Source: Cololabis saira
Lineage: Eukaryota; Chordata; Actinopteri; Beloniformes; Belonidae
Assembly (NCBI RefSeq): GCF_033807715.1
Contig: NC_084592.1
Location: 22,196,501 to 22,260,500, forward strand
Reading direction: 5' to 3'
DNA: 64,000 nucleotides
A program made the position numbers and the translations under genes. This document shows positions 10,301-22,973 of this stretch, in pieces (within the stretch, counting starts at the first letter, position 1; each line of letters begins with the position of its first letter). The notes under the pieces were generated by a model that did no database searches, was not told the DNA's origin, and saw only the letters and a list, made by a program, of their open reading frames with translations.

Positions 10301-13300
10301 CATCAAAGTAGTACGAAGCAGGTTCCAGTTTCCCTTGACAACTGTGAATCAGTTTCACTGTCTTCATTGAAGAGATGATTTCATTCTTGTAGTTAGAATA
10401 ATTCAAATGACGACATAATGTCAGCAACAGCTTCAGGCAGAGGAGAGTTTGCTTCTCAGTAAATCTGTGTACATTGGGCAGAATGAACTTCATGAAATAC
10501 TCCAAATCATCCAGGACTGGTATCTTCAGCATTTCTGACAGACTCAGGTTCTCTAGGCTGTATTTGAGAAAAATGCTGTTGCTTGTGGGCAGAGTGAACA
10601 AATCGGGAAATGTGCCAGAGTACATGCTGTTGAGGACAAAAACCTCCTTAGATCCATCAATCCTCACTCGATCACCGAGCGTGGTTTCAAACAATGGCAA
10701 GGATTTAAGCTTCCTCGTGTATTCTTGTTTGTCTTTTGACATGGATAGTCCAGACTGCAGGAAGGTCTGAAACACTTTCAGGTCTTCATTTGAAAGTTGA
10801 GAGAACTTTGAGTGGCTGATGTTGTAGACCTGGTCCAATACTGAGGTTTTGTCATTCACATCTATGAGCTCGGGATGTAAAGGTAAATTTGCCTGTTGGT
10901 GTACTTTAGAAAAGAAAACAGTGTCAAGCTTCATGAAACCAAGCTTGAAGAGGATGCTTGATATTTCTCTTTCTGAAGTGTAGGGAATCACACTTGACAT
11001 ACCTTTCATTGTTTGCAGGAGATGCTTGTTGTTTAATGCTGGACACACAACAGGCACGATGCAGCAGTCACCTAAGAGCTTCCTGACATCACTCAACGTG
11101 GGATTATGGTGAACATGGTCATCATGAGAAAATTGCATTTTAATCTCACTCATTATGAATCGCCAAAGGGAAGTCAACCATTTCAGCATTGTGTCATTAG
11201 GGACATGAAGACCACTGACTGGGTCAACTCCACAGCTTTGAAGACGTTTTTGAACTAATGGTTTCAAAAACTCAGCTGCAAGAGGCATTGTTAGGTCTTT
11301 GACAAGATTAGCAGTTTTTAGAAGAGCCGCATGATCTTTGTTGGTGTTGTGATCTGCAAAGTGGCTTGCATAGTCAAAAAAAAGACTGTCATATCTTGAT
11401 ATGAACTTTGGAGATTCAGAGTTAAACACTCTCAAAACTTTATCACTTGTGAGCAGGAGGGGGAGTCCGTTGAGCACATTGGGGTTCTGTTCGGTGAGCT
11501 CTTTCAAGTTGGGATCCTTCAAACAAAATGTCAGGAGCTTTGAACATCTTGCTTGGTCTTTGATCAAAGTGGCAGTTATTGGCAAGGGCAAATCTGCCTC
11601 TGTCCGGGCCGGATCATTGAGAGGTTTTGATTGGAGGAAAGCCCGTATGGCACCAGGACTGACAATTTTCAATTCAACACCAGCAGATTTGAAATCGCTC
11701 TGAATCTTTATCATCTCTGTGGAAAAAGGAACCAGGTTCATCCCAAGATCTTCCAAAATCAGGATAATCCTGTCACTTGTTGGGTCTGTAAGGTAAGGTA
11801 CCTTTGTTGTCTCTGTTTCGCTGAGGTTGCACCAGTCTAAAGAGTATTCTTTAAATTCCCGACTTGCGATTTTGCGCGTTGAGCTCCTTAGTACTGGGAT
11901 CAGGTTGAGGCCTTTGTCTTTAATTGACCTGTAGACTTCCAGTATCATTTCATGCCACTGCTTATCAACCTCAGACGTAAATGGCCAAAAACACAAGTAC
12001 GAGGTACTTAAGTGTAATTCAATGCTTTCAAGAGAGCCCTTTTTGGATCGGATTCTACAGCGGATGCAGTGCAAGAGATCTGCATACAGTGGAGCAATGA
12101 TGTCCTGTTTCAAAGCTTTGTTCCAGTTTGATTTCTGGCTTTGGCCATCTTCCTTCCAAAGGTTTTTCCTGGCAGAATCTACCTCAAAGTTTCCACTGAT
12201 ATGCACTGGCAGTCCAGTTGTCCCAGGTAAGGGAAGTGAACAAAAGGCTGCGCCTTCAAACTCCGTATTCCTTGGGTATGGTGGGGCCTTTAAACGTGCA
12301 GCAATTGCTCCCTGTGGAACTTTACTTGATAGTTGTAATTCAGATGCCTCTTTGAATGAGCCAAACTGTTCTGCAATGATCCATTTACTCTCTCTTTTAT
12401 CCGAGGTGGAAACCGTGGCATCATATAAAGCCTTGAGTGGGGTTATTTGTGTCTGACGCTGTAGTGCATTTTGTAGATGTTCTTCAAATGCGTCCTTTGT
12501 TTGCATGCTTCTTTGTGACAGTCTCTTTTCCACCTCAAAGATGGTTTGAATTTTTCCTGAACGGTCGATTTTACGAACTTTGATTTTGCAGATGTTTTTC
12601 AGGAACAGAATTAGTCCTTCAGGATCACCAGACAGGGCAGAGCAGAGTTCATTCATGTCTGAATCAGTGACTACTTGCTGTGAAATTTCACTTTTCGCAC
12701 CTGGAGCCCTCAGTGGTAATCTGAACATGGTCCCCTTTTTCAGAGGGAATTCGTCAGGAAGAAAAGATTGGTAGACATCCTTGTACATCTCCTTGACAGT
12801 GTCATTTAGATCGTAACCAATGCCAGATTTAGCTCTGCCGGAGTGGTTTTCAATGTAGTTCTGGTTGGGATCCAAAATGCAAAGCAACTTATCTTCAGTG
12901 AGAATGGAAGGACAGTCAGTCAGGTGGTAAACAGAGTTGAATCCAACTCCATATTTGCCTATTTTTCCAGTGGATTTTTGCTTCCCTCCTTCTCCCAGCT
13001 GTTGAATGCCTTTCAAGTCCTCTTCAGAAAACACTTTGTTGTTGAACACACACAGGGCCGGACCCTGCAGAGGGTTCCACTTCTCCCCAAATGTTTTTTC
13101 TTTGCCATGATGTCGTTCATCCCAAACAAAGTGAATTTCTGTTGCCTCAGCGTCATCAGCATTTTGGATTAGCTCCTTCAGAATATCCTTCTTTGATGGG
13201 TAAGCTGAAATTATATTTTTAATTCGAACAGTCAGTTCTTCGTGCTGTGCAAACTCAAAAGAGAAAGGTGAAATGTCAGACGTAACATTTTCCAGAGTAT

Positions 13301-16300
13301 GATACCTTGTCGTCATGATTCCGAAGTGCTCAGCCATAACGCGGGGGATGTGTTCGTGACACAACGTGACATCTGAAGGAACTGGCATCCACGGACTGTC
13401 ATTGTAACGCAGCTCAGTGGCAGGTTGTAAAACCCCTTCAAAATTTGGTATCGGACAGATTTCTGGCACTTTCTCTTTTGCCTCAAATAACCCTTTGGCT
13501 AAAATTGTCAAGCAAATTGATAGCTCATTTGCTGGCAGGGGCGTGTTTCCATATCGAGAGTGTAATTCCTGGAGCACAGTAAGAAACTGACTTGTTGCAA
13601 ACCTTTCTTCAACACCCACAGTCTTCCAGAGATTTCTGAAACCAGTGAAGGCAGGCGGAAGTACATGGAGGTAGGGTTTTGCGTCAAAATCATGTTTTTC
13701 AGCAACACAGCTGATGGGTACAAATGTATCACGGACTAGGATGAACGGGAAGGAATTTGCCCTCTGTGAAATTACAGTGGCAATCATATGAAGACCAGTC
13801 CACTGATCTAGAAACTTATAGCACTCGTATGCTATTTCGTGAAGCATAGATTTGTCGGTTGATTGTGATTGGCTGTATGCTTCTTGCAGCTGCTGCAGCA
13901 CCGTCTCTGTCTCTGGACTGTTTTGAACTCCCAAAAAATCTAGGATCGGATCATGGCTGTGTATTGTCAGACTTTTGTGATCCAGCACGTGATGTTCCAT
14001 GTTAACCAGAAGGGCGAATTTGTCCTTAAAAACAGCGGTGGGCTTCTGAAGTGTTACATTCCCTGTCATTTTTAGGTCACCGGGGGAAAATGCTGGGAGA
14101 AAGGGGGTTCTCCTCAATGTTTCCCAGTGGTGAGAGTCTCCGTCATCCATGTGATTCTTCATAAGATCAAGTAGGCACTTCAGATGGTCACATGCTTTCT
14201 TTTTGTTGACTCTCCAGGTGTCGGTCATTGTCTTTGCTTTCTGTGTGATGTCCTCCAGAGTAAGGCTATCGTGTGCCATTCCAAGTTCCAACAAGCGCTG
14301 AATCCTTTTGGGTGCGCAAAAGTCATCTTTGGTACCTCCAAGCAAGCGGCCCTCTTCTGGTTCAAAAAGACATGCCATCCTGCATGATGGACTGACAAGT
14401 TTCTTCACATACTGGAGCTGTCCATCTGTTGTGGGTATGCAAGGATGGGAGACCAGAAGCTTGTCAATGTCTTTGATGTTGAGGTCAATAGCATGTAGAA
14501 CAAGAGCATCTCTACATTTGGCGTCCATGGTAGCAAGGTTGTTGAACACTATCTCTTCATAAAACTTTGCCCAGCTCCATGTCCTGCTTTGTAAAACATT
14601 TTTTAGGCCAGCTAGTTTGAAGCTGTTTGCCAACCACGATGGAAGAGGAACAACACACTTTGGTTCTTTTAAGTATGTTTTGCACACCTGAGCTGCAATT
14701 GGACTGATTTTTTTGTCCTTTTGAATGCTCTCTTGTAGAAATATGGCATTGCTCATCGAGCACCACTTTTCACCATCACTGAAGAGCTCTGGGTCTGTGG
14801 AGTGTTGAGCGATGGCAGAGTAAAACACATCCACCAAAGGCTTGAAAGTATTGCCAACGTTCGCTCTGTTGGGCCAAAAGGTGTGATAAGAGTAAGACTC
14901 CAGTTCCTGGTTCTCACACATTTTCTTTAATGCCAAAAGCGCAGTGACATATGCTGCTGCAACTGGACCCTGAAGAAGAGCTTTGTTCCAATCACCTTTC
15001 ATTCCACTTTCCCAAAGGGCTTTTCGGTTGCTCATCATAGCAAATGTGCCATTGACATTTACTGGAAGACCTGTCTGAATGGGAAGAGGAAGGAAGCAAA
15101 ACGCCTGTCCAACAAGATCCGTTTTTAGTGGGGACAGTTTTCCAGTTTCTGGACTCCTTTGCAAGGGCAACGCAATCCCTCCAATGGGCAAAGAGAACTT
15201 GGCTTGGTTATCTTTTTGAAGGGCCATTTCCAGGGACCGATCTGTCCCAAAGCAGTTGTAGAGGAGCCAGTGAAGGTCTTCAGTCTCACCGGACTGTTGG
15301 CTGGTTACCTTGATAATGTTGATAGTGTTGCTGTTAATTATATTTCTGCATTTACTGTCAAGTTTCACCAATGACTCCTCAGCATGAAGCTGTTTTGAAT
15401 CAGTGTTTTCATCTTCAGTCCTCATTTCCCTCATGACAGTTTTGGAGACGGTTAAGATGGTTTCCATTTCATCATCTCTGGGTGGGGTTGCAACATTGTT
15501 GGAGATGCTTTGTAGGGACAATGTGTTGACGTTCTTGAGAAAAAGCAGGTGAGTTTTTGAATTCTTTTCGAAGTTGTGCTGTAATGCCATGATGGCATCC
15601 TTGTGATACACCCTTGTGCTTATTTCTGACTTGATAGCCTCTTCTTGGGTTCGGAAAGGTAGCTTGATCAGAGTGCCTGGGTAGGCTTCCGGGGGACTTT
15701 TTGTGGTGAAATTACAGCCAAAAATGTGCTCATATGGTGCAAACTGACCAGGAAAGCAATTCACAATCCTCTTTTGAGAGAGATTCAGCTTGATTCCAGG
15801 ATTTCCTTTACTGTGGATGTGCTTCTTAAGGTGAGTTACATTTGGATCAAGTATTAGAAGGCTGGTACCGCTGAGGATGGAGGGCACATCTGTTACATGA
15901 TACACAGTATTGAATCCAAGTCCGAACTTTCCAATCTTTTCCACTTTGTTTTCCTTGGAGGCAGACCCAACTCTGACGATGTTTTCCCAGTCCTCAGGTG
16001 TGAACTGCTCATTGTTGAAGGCCCAGAGACACGGTCCCTGACAAAGGGCCATGTCAGGATCAATGAGACTTTCAGGGGAAGCTTTGTGTGCTCTGAAATC
16101 CACCAAGAATTTGCAGGTCTCTGCTCCAGCATCCTCTGCATTCTGAATTAGCTCTTTGAAGATGTCACTTTGCTCATCATACTCATTCAGGATATTTTTT
16201 ATCCTTGTGGTTATTGGTTCAGATTGTCCACATTGTTCAATTCCCACTAACTCTGGAGCAAGAATGAAGTTGCTGAGAAATCGTATTTTCAGCCACTCGG

Positions 16301-18340
16301 CTGTTGCTATTGGGATTTCCTCATGTAGCACGTACATTTCTTCTGTACTGAATTGATATTCCTTCAGCCTCTCTTTGCTCAGATCACAGAGGAGTGCTTC
16401 TGACCGAGGTTTAAGGGTGAATTGTTCCCCTTCTGTGATGACCGGCACTGGTACGTCACCCTGAACTGTCTTCTTCTCTCGCCAAAGCCAGTTAAGAATC
16501 TCTATTGATGCTTTTACCTCGGAAGGACTTGCAAATGGCTCTTGCCTTGCTTCAATACTTTCATGGATATGATGAAGAATGCCAACAATTTCCTCATTGG
16601 AAAGGGATGTTCTCAGCCCAAACCTCTGGAGGAGCGTCCTGTATGGCAAAAACTCATTTGGCAGCTTTCCAATGTAAGAGCTCAGATCTAGATCGTGTGG
16701 GTAGAAAAGAACCAGTTCTTGAGGTGGAACAAACCGCTTGTGGGCCCACAGCCAAGGTGTGTTCTTGTTCATCGCCTGTGCAAATGTTGACATGTGTTCC
16801 TGCATGTGTTTGTAGATTTGATGCAGCTGTGTCTTGAAATCCACATTTGTATCAGGATCAGCCATCTCCTGTGCTTTTGATGTCAAAACCAACAAGTTCT
16901 CAATGACTTTCTCAGGTGGGGGCGGTCTGCTGAGACCGAGCTTGCGGCTAACTCTGTCATTGAGCTTCCCTGTCAGAGGTATTACATGCCCAACAATGTC
17001 TTTATACATTGTGTGTCTTATTTCATCTGGGCAGTAGAAGCAGCTTCCCTCAGATTCTTCACTGAGCTCTCTGTTGTCATTGCCAGGTTGTTCACATCCA
17101 ACCCATTTGGTCACCTTAAGCTGATGAAGCTGCTTATCAGAAAACTTTGACAGTAGATCACTGGAATCCAGCATTCCCAAAACTGCCTGAGCTCTTTTGA
17201 GAGCCTCATTTTTAGAGTCCACACGCAGGTTGTCAATCTGTGTGGTGGCATGCAACAAATGCTCAGGTGTCACATCAGCTTCTTTCTTTATCAGTCCAAG
17301 ATCTGTCAGGCTTTCCAGCATCTGTGTTGTTTCGGTGTAAACAGGCGGGGGGAAAAAGCATGACTCAAAGATGACTTTAAAGGTTTTATTTCTTGGATCA
17401 AGGAAGCTTGAAGGCTTTTTCAGTTCCCCGTTCATTTGAATGAATTTCAAGTTCCTACATCTGGATTTTAAGGACGGATTTTGAGCGAAAAGGATGTTGC
17501 CATTCTGTAAAATCCAAGTCATTGTTTTCTCAATTTCCTCATTGCTGCAAGTTTCTCTTTCCATACAGTCGACAAGGACCATGGCTGCATCAGCTGGGCC
17601 CAAGATATTAACTTTGAGCAGACTTAACAGTCTGCGATCAGCCTCAGTAGCACACTGGATTACTGAATCAGGCATAGGCAGTTCTGCAGGGACTGCTGGA
17701 CCGGCCGTTAGAAGCACTGCCTTTTTTGAATGAGCTGGGACACAGGATCCTTTCATGGTCTGAAACAAGGGCAGTGTCAAGAGTAAATCTTTCTCTCGGC
17801 TCGAGAGAGGGTTCAGGTGGGAGAGATGCTCTTTAAGCTCTTCTCGTGTTCTCTGAGGCTCAGATTTTAGGGTTTTGATCAGATGCTGGGAATCTAAATT
17901 CAGCAAGACTTTCATGACACTATTTGGAGATGGGCTCAGCACGTAACTGTCAAGGTCACCGTGCTTGAGCCACTCATTCCCTCTCACCACTGTACCCCCG
18001 ACTTTGGTCAACAGCTCAGCCATTTGCTCTGGTAAACTGCTCTGTTTGCTTTTCTGAAAAATGAGGGTTGTGTTCCGTTGCAGTTTAGCCAGAAATGCAG
18101 GCTGACTGGCAGACAGAGGACTGATGGGAACCAGAGGTATTTCAGTGAAACCACTTAACTCTTGGAAGTGATTGTTCAAAAACTTCCAAAATTCCTGAAG
18201 CCAGTCGAGTGGCGGATGTTGGCCGCTGTTGATGCTCCAAGTGACGACCGTCTTCCCCGGCTGCTTCCAGTCCTGCGGCAAATATCTTCTTGTATATTCA
18301 GCCACATCATCTGAATCAATGTTGATGACTTTGAAGAATT
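7398..18340 (-). CDS. sacsin-like copy 1, giant terminal exon
   Basis: A single 10,943-bp exon encodes residues 614-4260 of the predicted 4,260-residue protein. Human SACS likewise has one giant terminal exon. The second and third ATPase modules have their N-box glutamates (ELIQNAEDAG, ELIQNADDAE) near residues 1343 and 2336, each followed by a K-I-G-K-F/Y-G-x-G-F-N-x-V-Y-H motif. A J domain with HPD at about residue 4032 and a C-terminal HEPN-type region (about 4130-4256) follow. Sacsin is a very large co-chaperone in which HSP90-like repeats work with the J domain; it is known from ataxia (ARSACS), mitochondria and intermediate filaments. The role of this fish paralogue is unknown. Translation starts upstream, so the GTG near 18305 is not a start. 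The acceptor is ttttttcag at 18341-18349. I see no disabling mutation. Confidence 0.93.
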
Positions 18341-18421
18341 CTGAAAAAAAAAATAATAAATAAGTTAATAAATTTCACATCAAGTTACCTACCATACGTG
18401 TGTTCAAATATGATCACCTAC

Positions 18422-18462
18422 TTTGCCCTGCCAGTTCCCTCAAGTGGGCTCTGCAGGTTGGA
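18422..18462 (-). CDS. sacsin-like copy 1, microexon (exon 6)
   Basis: The reading frame of the preceding exon (phase 2) and that of the giant exon (needs phase 1) can only be joined by a short exon here. It uses donor gtaggt (18421-18416) and encodes PTCRAHLRELAGQ, with both edge codons split. Two acceptors fit the phase: tctcag gives 41 bp (18422-18462), and ctgcag gives 29 bp (18422-18450). The alternatives differ by four residues. Both options survive in copy 2. Confidence 0.7.
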
Positions 18463-19323
18463 CTGAGATCATCTGAGATGAAGAGGTGGTTGCAGTACGG
18501 CAACAAGATTCTGCAGTTTTATAAAACACAGGAAAAGATGTTAAATTCCTTTGTGCAGATTGTTTCTCTGCACAAACAATAAAGATAAAAGTATGTAAAC
18601 TCAGTTCGTTTGCAGTGCATGTAAAATCAATACACTTAAAAAACGTTTCTGTCGTGGAACTATTCTCCTGCGCAAAGCAGCAATGATGGAAGGAATGTCG
18701 TGAGCCAATGACTAACAAGTGTTTTAGCTGTGCATTTTGTTGAGAATCAATTTTCTCATGCATGAAAAGCAGGTTTGGTAGAAAAAGAAACAACATGCCA
18801 ACTCCACACAGACACACTCCAGCAGAGGTTCATAGTGAGAACCTCCATGCAGAGAGGCACCAGGTTAACCACTACATCACCATGCTGTCCTACCAAAACT
18901 GCGGCGTAATGTTTGTGCCAAAATCCTGAGACGGAGCTCTCTGAGTACAGAAAAACATTTTAAAAGAACATACTGCATTATGTTTTTTCCAATCCCCCCC
19001 CATTCTAAGCTAAGAAAAGTGTATTCTGTGTTAAAAACAAAACGTTCACGGTCTCTCCTCCATAGACGTGTGCCGATACTTACTTAAAACAAAATAGGCA
19101 TCATTACCAGCATCATATCTGCACATATTCCTTAAAACTGCTTCAGATCATGTTGTTTTATTCCCTAACATCACTCTCTACCATCTAATAATAAATGTTC
19201 CTTTAAGCGCATTTGCAGATAGAGTTGAATGTGAGCACAAAGTACACATTTGTTTGCTCAGATTAAGTTATCGTGAAAAAACACATCATTCATGTAACAG
19301 AAACAACAGAAAAATAAACATAC
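18463..19323 (-). other. Intron 5 of sacsin-like copy 1
   Basis: This 861-bp intron includes, at about 18795-18895, a fragment resembling the widely dispersed fish repeat that runs from catgccaactccacacag to ggttaaccactacatc. It is the empty-site counterpart of the hAT insertion in copy 2: a single ACTACATC is present here, against two flanking copies at 51032 and 52959. Confidence 0.7.
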
Positions 19324-20746
19324 CTTGGAAATTCTTCGCTGTCGATTAAAGCGGTGTCCTCCTCTCTCTTTGTGAAAAATCTGAAGGAGCCATCGCTGAG
19401 TGGAACCAGCTGCAGACCCTCAACTTCCCTGTACTTTTCATCATTCAGTATGTACTCTAAAAGACAGAGTTTGTCATTCCTGCCGATGCTGTGCATGCCA
19501 GTCCTGCGGAAAACCTCCCTGAGGAAGGATGGGGTCACACGTTTTGGAGTAGTGTGTGGATAGGCCTCTATAGCCCTCGCAACACTTGCTGGTAGAGTGA
19601 CGAGATTTTCTCCACGTGAGACCAGAGCCCTTTTAATGGCACTCAGTGTGGTAGCACTCATTGGGCCATTACAGGGCAGCACGGCTTCTGACAGAGGGAT
19701 AAACTTTCTTTCATCTTCAGCGAGAGAAAGGACGGCCACATTCTGACTGAATAAGTGGTTAAAAACATCCCGAGCGACATCAAGCCACTTGTCTTTGTGT
19801 TGCATCTGGGAGACGTCAGGCCACAGATTATACACGGAGGAGACGGGGAGCAAGGATTTTTGAGCAAGTTTGACGGTGTCTTGAATGATCGTCACGTATG
19901 CTTGCGGGAGCACTTCCTTCACCAGCAGTTCATTCCACAGAGCATGCTCGTCATGCTTCTGGTCTTCCTCTTGCCACTTGATATGCCTCCTGTTGTCTGT
20001 GAGGCCAAAGCAGGCGTTGGCGTAAACTGGGAGGCCGGTCTTGTTGGAGTCGTTGTTTGGCAGAGGGAGAAAGCAGCTCAGTCTGCCCTTGTCACAGTCT
20101 CTCCTGTCACTACTGGAGAACGCTAAGTCAACTCTGGGTAAAAAGCTCAGCTTTTTGGCGAGGACGTCCAGATCGTTAACGTTTCCCTCCTTCAGGGTAC
20201 ACGTTGTCAAGAGCCAGCTTGTTTCTTTGATTTCTTCTGATCTGAGAGTTATCTGTTTGAATCTTGTCAAACTCTCGATGGCTGACGCATCTTCTGACTT
20301 CAGAACATCCTTGGGGACGGAAGATTTCACTTCAAGTCTGGTGTTGATGGTCCCATCAGCACTCACATGTATCACGGACACAGAGCTCACGTTTTTCAAG
20401 AAGAGGAGGTTTAAGTCTGCATCTGCAATGAAGCTATCAAAAAGCTCAACCACCTTATTCGAAGTGTACAGATTGTCTGAAATCTCTGATGCCTCATTGC
20501 GTAAGGGGAATCTGAAAATCGTCCCAGCAAAGTACTGATCTTCTTTTATGACTTTGGTCCATGTTTCTCCACCTACGAGTGAAACCATATCTCTGAAGGG
20601 TTGGAACTGATCACGCATTGTCATCAGAGCTTCTTGGTGTTCATCGTCATCCAGATACCACCTAAACCCTCCATTTCTTTCTCCAAATATGTTTTCTTGG
20701 GGATCCATCAAGCCAAGGTGCCCTGAGCTAAATATACTGGGCACAT
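19324..20746 (-). CDS. sacsin-like copy 1, exon 5
   Basis: This 1,423-bp exon is bounded by acceptor cccacag and donor gtatgt and encodes residues 126-599. It begins DVPSIFSSGHLGLMDP and completes the first HSP90-like ATPase module: after the HITD lid motif of exon 4 come GTIFRFPLR and LLFLKNVSSVSV. The following sacsin-repeat region includes FWP-like and LPVY segments that recur in the giant exon. The exon starts in the middle of an Asp codon shared with exon 4. Confidence 0.9.
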
Positions 20747-20993
20747 CTGTGGGAAAAATAAAGCAAGATGGTTATTATCCTCATATATTATCAAATCTAA
20801 AATATATATCTTCAACTCAGACTATTTTTTGCATTTAAATTAATACAACTTCAGACTGCTAGCTATGCCAACTTTATCCTTTGATAACTGCCTTTTTTTT
20901 CTTCCAAATTTTAAACTATGTACAGTGACAAAAAAAACATCTATAAGACAAAATACATATATACATATGGCTATACATATACATATATTTATT

Positions 20994-20996
<3 letters not shown>

Positions 20997-21060
<64 letters not shown>
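20997..21060. repeat. (CA)n microsatellite
   Basis: About 32 uninterrupted AC units abut the Tc1-like hairpin in intron 4. The homologous position in copy 2 has a longer and more complex array. Confidence 0.95.
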
Positions 21061-21064
<4 letters not shown>

Positions 21065-21139
21065 CAGACCAAAAGTTTGGACACACCTTCTCATTCAAAC
21101 AAATGGGGAAGTGTGTCCAAACTTTTGGTCTGTACCGTG
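21060..21139. mobile_element. Tc1-like miniature element (hairpin)
   Basis: This is a near-perfect inverted repeat. The left arm starts CAGTACAGACCAAAAGTTTG, the right arm ends CAAACTTTTGGTCTGTACCG, and a short loop (about 21090-21110) separates them. The arm sequence matches the terminal inverted repeat of a widespread vertebrate Tc1-like transposon family as I recall it. It lies 39 bp from the exon 4 donor and is present in both gene copies (55345-55424). Confidence 0.8.
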
Positions 21140-21178
21140 TATATATATATATATCGCAAAAAATCATTCAATATTCAC

Positions 21179-21325
21179 CTGTGATGTGGTAGACAGAGTT
21201 GAAGCCGATTCCAAACCTGCCAATTTTGTTTGGGTCTTTGAGCTTGCCGCTTCGTCCTGCCTTCTGAATTCTGTCCCAGTCTTCATCAGTAAAATCTGCA
21301 TTGTTGTAGACGTACAGAGCAGGGC
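21179..21325 (-). CDS. sacsin-like copy 1, exon 4
   Basis: This 147-bp exon is bounded by acceptor tgcaaag and donor gtgaat. It encodes 49 residues from [20 protein letters not shown] to [13 protein letters not shown]. It carries the glycine-rich G-x-G-F-N-S-V-Y-H ATP-lid motif of the first sacsin/HSP90-like (GHKL) module. Confidence 0.92.
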
Positions 21326-21479
21326 CTTTGCAAAAGAAGAAGTGAAAAATAAAAATGATTGAGGCATCCATGTGTTGTGATGCATTTATTTAAACAGTTT
21401 CTTTTGTACTCCAAGCTTGCATTCAGTAAAATAAAACTGCAATTAAGTTGTAAACAAGACGTGGCAGCATGGTCTCTCA

Positions 21480-21825
21480 GGCCCCGTTTACACATAGCCG
21501 GGTATTTACAAAAACGGCTATTTCCCCCTCTACGTTTTGAAAAATTCCATCGTTTACACGAGATCGTTTTCAAAATCTCTTCGTTTACACGAATCCGCAT
21601 AAAAACGCTGTTAACGTCATGCCAGCCAATCAGAATTCTGGAAAAAACATCAACAAATGACACGTGTAACTTCCAGTTAAGGCTTATTTATGGTTCCGCA
21701 TTACACTAACGCAGAGCTTACGGCGTAGGGTACGCGGCGCGCACCATATCTCCACTTTGGCCGGAGTTTTCAGAAATGATCGTTTTTGGTGACTTTGAGC
21801 TCCGTTTTCGTGTAAACGAACGGCC
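21480..21825. mobile_element. GGCC-GTTTACAC miniature element, copy 1 only
   Basis: This insert begins GGCCCCGTTTACACATAG and ends with the inverted counterpart GTGTAAACGAACGGCC. At about 21680-21740 it contains half of the Harbinger-like MITE seen elsewhere here (ttatttatggttccgc, gcgtagggtacgcggcg). It lies in the intron between exons 4 and 3 and is absent from copy 2, where about 27 bp of other sequence joins the same flanks. The superfamily is not resolved. Confidence 0.65.
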
Positions 21826-22079
21826 AAACAATTTTACAATATTATCGTGATATTAGTCTTGTGTTGGCACACAGAAGCTGATGCATGCTAAATTAAGGTA
21901 GGTAACCAGAAGAATGCTGATAATTTCTGACATGAAAACGATTCTTAACAAATCTAATTTGATAACACAGTTGAGTAAGTTGGTACAGATTCATATTTAT
22001 CAATTTACATAAGCGGTCTTTAATCATTTGGGAACTGGGCATGCTAATGGTATAATTTTCTATACCTGCTTAATTCTAT

Positions 22080-22300
22080 ACAGAGTTACAGGGGTCTGCT
22101 GGAGCCTATCCCAGCTTATTACAGGCAAAAGCCAAGGGTACACCCTGGACAAGTCGCCAGTCACAGGGCAACATATGAACATGCAATTTAGAATCATCAA
22201 ACATATTTGTATTTGGAATTTGGGAGGAACTGGAAGCCAGAGTACCTGGAGAAAACACATGCAAGAACACGCACACTTCACACAGAGACTTCTGCTGTGT
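22080..22300. repeat. Dispersed fish repeat fragment
   Basis: The elements in order (ctgctggagcctatcccagc, acaccctggacaagtcgcca, gtacctggagaaaacacatg) match a very common teleost interspersed repeat that I recognise but cannot name. In copy 2 a deletion of about 390 bp removes most of it, starting near gccaa (copy 1 about 22130-22525; copy 2 junction near 56120). Confidence 0.6.
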
Positions 22301-22664
22301 GTTTGATAGTTTAATCTTTTTGGGTGGATTCTGTTTGCGGGCAACAGTCGTCCGAGGTCCCCTGGGCCCACGTGACTGTAGTGCGGTTAATGATGCATAG
22401 GGGGGCTTGATAGTTGGACAAATCCAACACTCATTCCAGGAGGAAGATAATTTTTTCCTCTCCAGTTTTTTTTCCAGCATTAAACATCAATTTATATATA
22501 TTTTTAAATACAATAAAAAAAACAATGGTTTGACTGATATAAAAATGTATGATTTTTTTTTTTCTTTCTTGCATTTTAGAGACCAATTACCACTGTTCAA
22601 CTCACTGTATATAAGAAAAAAACAAGAAATGACAGTGTTTTAATTCTCTAATCATTCTATTTAC

Positions 22665-22776
22665 CCTGGTATTTTCTCAGTTCATCCGTCCAAAGGCTGT
22701 CAGTCCCGTAGCTCCTCTCATCGTGGATGAAAACCACCTTTGTGGCTTGAGCATCATCTGCATTCTGAATGAGTTC
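22665..22776 (-). CDS. sacsin-like copy 1, exon 3
   Basis: This 112-bp exon is bounded by acceptor tcaccag and donor gtaaat. It encodes ELIQNADDAQATKVVFIHDE and continues to LWTDELRKYQ. ELIQNADDA is the N-box of the GHKL ATPase fold: the Glu is the predicted general base, and the Asn and Asp bind Mg-ATP. It ends in phase 1. Confidence 0.92.
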
Positions 22777-22885
22777 CTGGTGACAAATAAAACCTCTATT
22801 AACAGCACTTATCACAACAAGAGAACAATTAACAAAGTTCTACACTCATGAACCGGGATAATCAAAATTTGAGTAATACACCAAC

Positions 22886-22973
22886 CTTCAAAATTTGTCC
22901 ACCATCCGGATATCGACGGAGAATGTCCTTCAGGTAGTCGAGAAAAGGTGGGGCCGTGGCTCCGAAGGCCGTC
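22886..22973 (-). CDS. sacsin-like copy 1, exon 2b
   Basis: This 88-bp exon is bounded by acceptor ttctcag and donor gttggt. It completes a split Arg codon and encodes [20 protein letters not shown] then YPDGGQILK, the helix leading into the first ATPase module. Confidence 0.9.

Noticed and set aside
18303..18305. GTG at the start of the long frame as a translation start
   Set aside because: The frame continues upstream through a good acceptor to the earlier exons; the true ATG is at 26048.
20865..21362. ORFs made of His-Thr or Cys-Val runs (also at 55065-55668, 62776-63430)
   Set aside because: These are translations of CA, CATA and TA microsatellites.
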